Shown piece by piece: positions 24,636 through 26,098 of a stretch of DNA of 26,098 bases. The notes under the pieces were generated by a model. That model was not told the origin of the DNA. It saw nothing but the letters and a program-made list of their open reading frames with translations, and searched no databases. Source of the stretch: a virus; the IMG/VR virus record IMGVR_UViG_3300010149_000145, positions 1 to 26,098 of that record, one strand, 5' to 3'. Within the stretch, counting starts at the first letter, position 1. The number at the start of each line of letters is the position of its first letter. Position numbers and translations under genes: made by a program.

Positions 24636-24884
24636 TTAGGCTTCTCCTTGTGGGCCGTAATATATCCCACTCATAACTTCCTCTTCTGTTGGAGAGGGTT
24701 CATCAAAACTATTAATAAGGTGTTGAGTATTTTCAATATTTTGTTCTAACTTAGATTCTAATTCCGATTCTGTTATTAGTCCACTTTCTATTATAATATC
24801 TATAAGAGTTTGCATAACAACATTTTGAGTTAACAATCTATCGTTAAGTTTTTTTATTTGAATTCTTTGTGATGTTAAGCTCAT
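24636..24884 (-). CDS. 82-aa coiled-coil protein, unknown
   Basis: Helical, Leu/Glu-rich small protein (RIQIKKLNDRLLTQNVVMQT, then ESELESKLEQNIENTQHLIN) with an acidic linker and the C-terminal signature EEVMSGIYYGPQGEA. It starts at ATG 24884 inside the last 41 bases of the 88-aa gene, in another frame. It has no membrane segment or enzyme motif. Tight overlap and coding-like composition support a real gene; the function cannot be told. Confidence 0.55.
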   Translation of the reverse strand: MSLTSQRIQIKKLNDRLLTQNVVMQTLIDIIIESGLITESELESKLEQNIENTQHLINSFDEPSPTEEEVMSGIYYGPQGEA

Positions 24885-25110
24885 ATAATAATTCTTTCAA
24901 TTCGTTTTTATCTTCACTTCCATAAACCAAATCACCAAATGATTTTTTGATACTTTTGTTACCATACCCCATTGCAGAGGCTAGTCTGATACAGACAATT
25001 TTAAATTCATCAATATCCATATCATCGGGTACATCGAATTCAATTTTACTTGCTTCTCTACTGTTTTCTATAAAGTCTTTGTCTGTATAGCTAAATATAA
25101 GTTTTCCCAT
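24844..25110 (-). CDS. 88-aa protein, unknown
   Basis: Small mixed alpha/beta protein: MGKLIFSYTDKDFIEN, EFDVPDDMDIDEFKIVCIRL, ASAMGYGNKSIKKSFGDLVYG, ending in a Lys/Asn-rich tail. The DDMDxDEFKxxCxRLAxAMGY pattern looks conserved and is of a kind I associate with marine T4-like phage genomes, with no known role. It is 12 bases after the deformylase stop; no Shine-Dalgarno sequence is evident (AACGAAAAC before the ATG), so it may be translated by coupling. Confidence 0.6.
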   Translation of the reverse strand: MGKLIFSYTDKDFIENSREASKIEFDVPDDMDIDEFKIVCIRLASAMGYGNKSIKKSFGDLVYGSEDKNELKELLYELNITKNSNKKT

Positions 25111-25122
25111 GTTTTCGTTTAA

Positions 25123-25743
25123 TTATAAGATTTCACAACCAGCTGAAAGTAGTGGTTGAGCCTTTTTGTATTTCATAAATTCAGTAGAACCATCTGGTAA
25201 TTTTACCATTACTTTTTCGTTTCTACCATACTTCTTTTCAGATTTAATTGTAGTAGTGTATCTTCTTGATGAATCTGTTATAAGGATTCCATTAAGGTGG
25301 TCTATCTCGTGTTGAGCACAAACACACTCCAATAATCCTTCATCTGAAAAGAATTCGTTAGAATCCTTCCATTCTTTTCCTTCTTCAATATCAGGTGAAA
25401 ATATAACTGTTCCCAAATTATCACACTCTACTGTAAATGTTTTATGTCTTAAAGTTTTAACTGGTTTTTTCATTGTCTTATCTAAAGATAAACATTGTTC
25501 TACATACACAACAGTTTCTTTAGATACTTCTACAACTCTTGGATTAACTAATAGTAATGGTTCTTTTACGTTTATTAAACAAACTCTATCTGTTAATCCT
25601 ATTTGATTTGCAGATAACCCCAACCCACCATGCCTAGTTAGTTCGGTTGTTAGTTTTTTTGAAACATCATCAATTTGTTCTTGTGTCATTGGTTTATGTT
25701 CAAGAACTGATTTTAATTTACTTGGGTCTTTAATTAATTTCAT
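25123..25743 (-). CDS. def: peptide deformylase
   Basis: 206-aa peptide deformylase, the metalloenzyme that removes the formyl group from nascent proteins. Motif 1 is G40-L-G-L-S-A-N-Q47 (family GxGLAAxQ). Motif 2 is E82-Q-C84-L-S (family EGCLS, with Gln replacing Gly). Motif 3 is Q144-H-E-I-D-H149 (HExxH), so the metal ligands C84, H145 and H149 and the catalytic E146 are all present. An extra acidic segment (about 117-136, DIEEGKEWKDSNEFFSDEG) lies before the HExxH helix. Phage deformylases are known from marine T4-like phages and are thought to keep up translation of formylated proteins during infection. It overlaps the preceding 75-aa gene by 14 bases. Confidence 0.92.
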   Translation of the reverse strand: MKLIKDPSKLKSVLEHKPMTQEQIDDVSKKLTTELTRHGGLGLSANQIGLTDRVCLINVKEPLLLVNPRVVEVSKETVVYVEQCLSLDKTMKKPVKTLRHKTFTVECDNLGTVIFSPDIEEGKEWKDSNEFFSDEGLLECVCAQHEIDHLNGILITDSSRRYTTTIKSEKKYGRNEKVMVKLPDGSTEFMKYKKAQPLLSAGCEIL

Positions 25744-25957
25744 CGAATAAATTTAATTGTTTTGTTACTAATTTTTTAGTTGTATAATCTCCACCGAAAG
25801 GTCTTTCATAAATTGTTTCTCCTCCATCTGGTGATTCAAAGATTTTAATATCTTTATATTTCTCAAAGTACTCTTGATTTTTTCTGTATATCTCTCGTAC
25901 TGCTTTTCCCAATTCCATATCGTTTGGATATTGTTCTACTAATTTTTCTATATTCAT
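25730..25957 (-). CDS. 75-aa protein, unknown
   Basis: Small charged protein starting MNIEKLVEQYPNDMELGKAV and ending TTKKLVTKQLNLFDEIN, with helices in the first half and a Gly-rich middle (ESPDGGETIYERPFGGDY). I chose the ATG at 25957, which shares one base with the stop of the upstream gene (TAATG), rather than the ATG at 25993, because that earlier start would lie inside the upstream coding region. It overlaps deformylase by 14 bases. The QLNLF ending resembles the QxxLF sliding-clamp-binding (PIP-like) peptide, which is suggestive only. Confidence 0.6.
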   Translation of the reverse strand: MNIEKLVEQYPNDMELGKAVREIYRKNQEYFEKYKDIKIFESPDGGETIYERPFGGDYTTKKLVTKQLNLFDEIN

Positions 25958-26098
25958 TATTTTGCTATGTTTAAGTATTTTTCTAATAACCAAGATGATG
26001 ATTGTATTTTTTCACCCAATCCCCATACTGATTCAATTCCATATGAATCACATACATCATTTTCTGGTGTAGTTGTTTCTGTTCTATCTCCACCATTA
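25957..26098 (-). CDS. nucleotidyltransferase-like protein (C-terminal fragment)
   Basis: Last 46 codons of a gene entering from the right edge, read in the frame beginning at 26097. The fragment opens NGGDRTETTTPENDVCDSYG, then has IESVWGLGEKIQSSSWLL and ends ...KYLNIAK. The GGDR turn followed after about 30 residues by a G-x-K-x-xSS(W)LL helix is the C-terminal signature of the cytidylyltransferase-like (HxGH) superfamily, for example RfaE-type adenylyltransferases and glycerol-3-phosphate cytidylyltransferase, where (S/T)S residues bind the nucleotide. The catalytic HxGH is outside the window, so substrate and nucleotide are unknown. Confidence 0.5.
   Translation of the reverse strand, partial: NGGDRTETTTPENDVCDSYGIESVWGLGEKIQSSSWLLEKYLNIAK

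Noticed and set aside
24844-24884. A-run in the 88/82-aa gene overlap as a programmed frameshift site
   Set aside because: The frame relation needs a +1 or -2 shift, the run does not form the usual X-XXY-YYZ slippery site in frame, and the 82-aa gene has its own ATG.

Overview
The window is part of the genome of a T4-like (large myovirus) bacteriophage. It is AT-rich (about one third G+C by eye), and every convincing gene lies on the minus strand, so genes are read from high to low coordinates. Baseplate proteins of the T4 gp25, gp6 and gp5 types, a gp55-type late sigma factor and a gp47-type nuclease give the T4-like identity. Several features recall marine T4-like phages: GCTDPxA...DGSC cysteine modules, a virion protein starting MAYLDNTEITVDAILTKKG, peptide deformylase, and carbamoyltransferase and sulfotransferase genes. 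The host cannot be named. Frequent AAGGAG/GGGGAG ribosome sites and two good TTG(N3)-17-TATATT promoters suit a host with ordinary sigma-70 signals better than a Bacteroidetes host, but that is inference.

Layout in transcription order. (1) 26098-24636: the end of a probable nucleotidyltransferase, a 75-aa unknown, peptide deformylase and two overlapping small unknowns. (2) 24617-21124: a self-contained operon. It opens with a sigma-70-like promoter and holds a secreted lytic transglycosylase, a one-helix coiled-coil protein, the gp55-like sigma factor and a NodU/TobZ-family carbamoyltransferase, and it closes with a strong terminator. (3) 20963-20670: a small two-helix membrane protein (candidate holin) with its own terminator. 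(4) 20662-2737: the tail/baseplate block, comprising a coiled-coil protein, gp5-like hub/spike, two unknowns, gp25, gp6, a DNRLRE-like protein, a coiled-coil structural protein, a 607-aa protein with two cysteine modules, a 1763-aa baseplate/fibre protein, and three smaller structural proteins of which the last two share a C-terminal domain. (5) 2734-1508: a 59-aa protein, a sulfotransferase with a probable TTG start, and a GIY-YIG nuclease. (6) 1519-1: a second sigma-70-like promoter, a DnaG-type primase and the start of a gp47-type nuclease.

The most interesting signal is regulatory. A 12-base element read TATATTTATATA on the coding strand occurs exactly four times (plus one near-copy), always in an intergenic gap just ahead of late-type genes and always in the same orientation. 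Twice it follows directly after a terminator. A different element, TTGGAT-17 bp-TATATT with a shared TTTTCGTATATT core, precedes the operon that encodes the late sigma factor and the replication operon. Together these look like a readable early-to-late transcription programme, in which the TATATTTATATA element could be the site used by the gp55-like sigma factor. The second point of interest is the set of group-transfer enzymes (carbamoyltransferase, sulfotransferase, probable nucleotidyltransferase), which may modify phage DNA or surface glycans.
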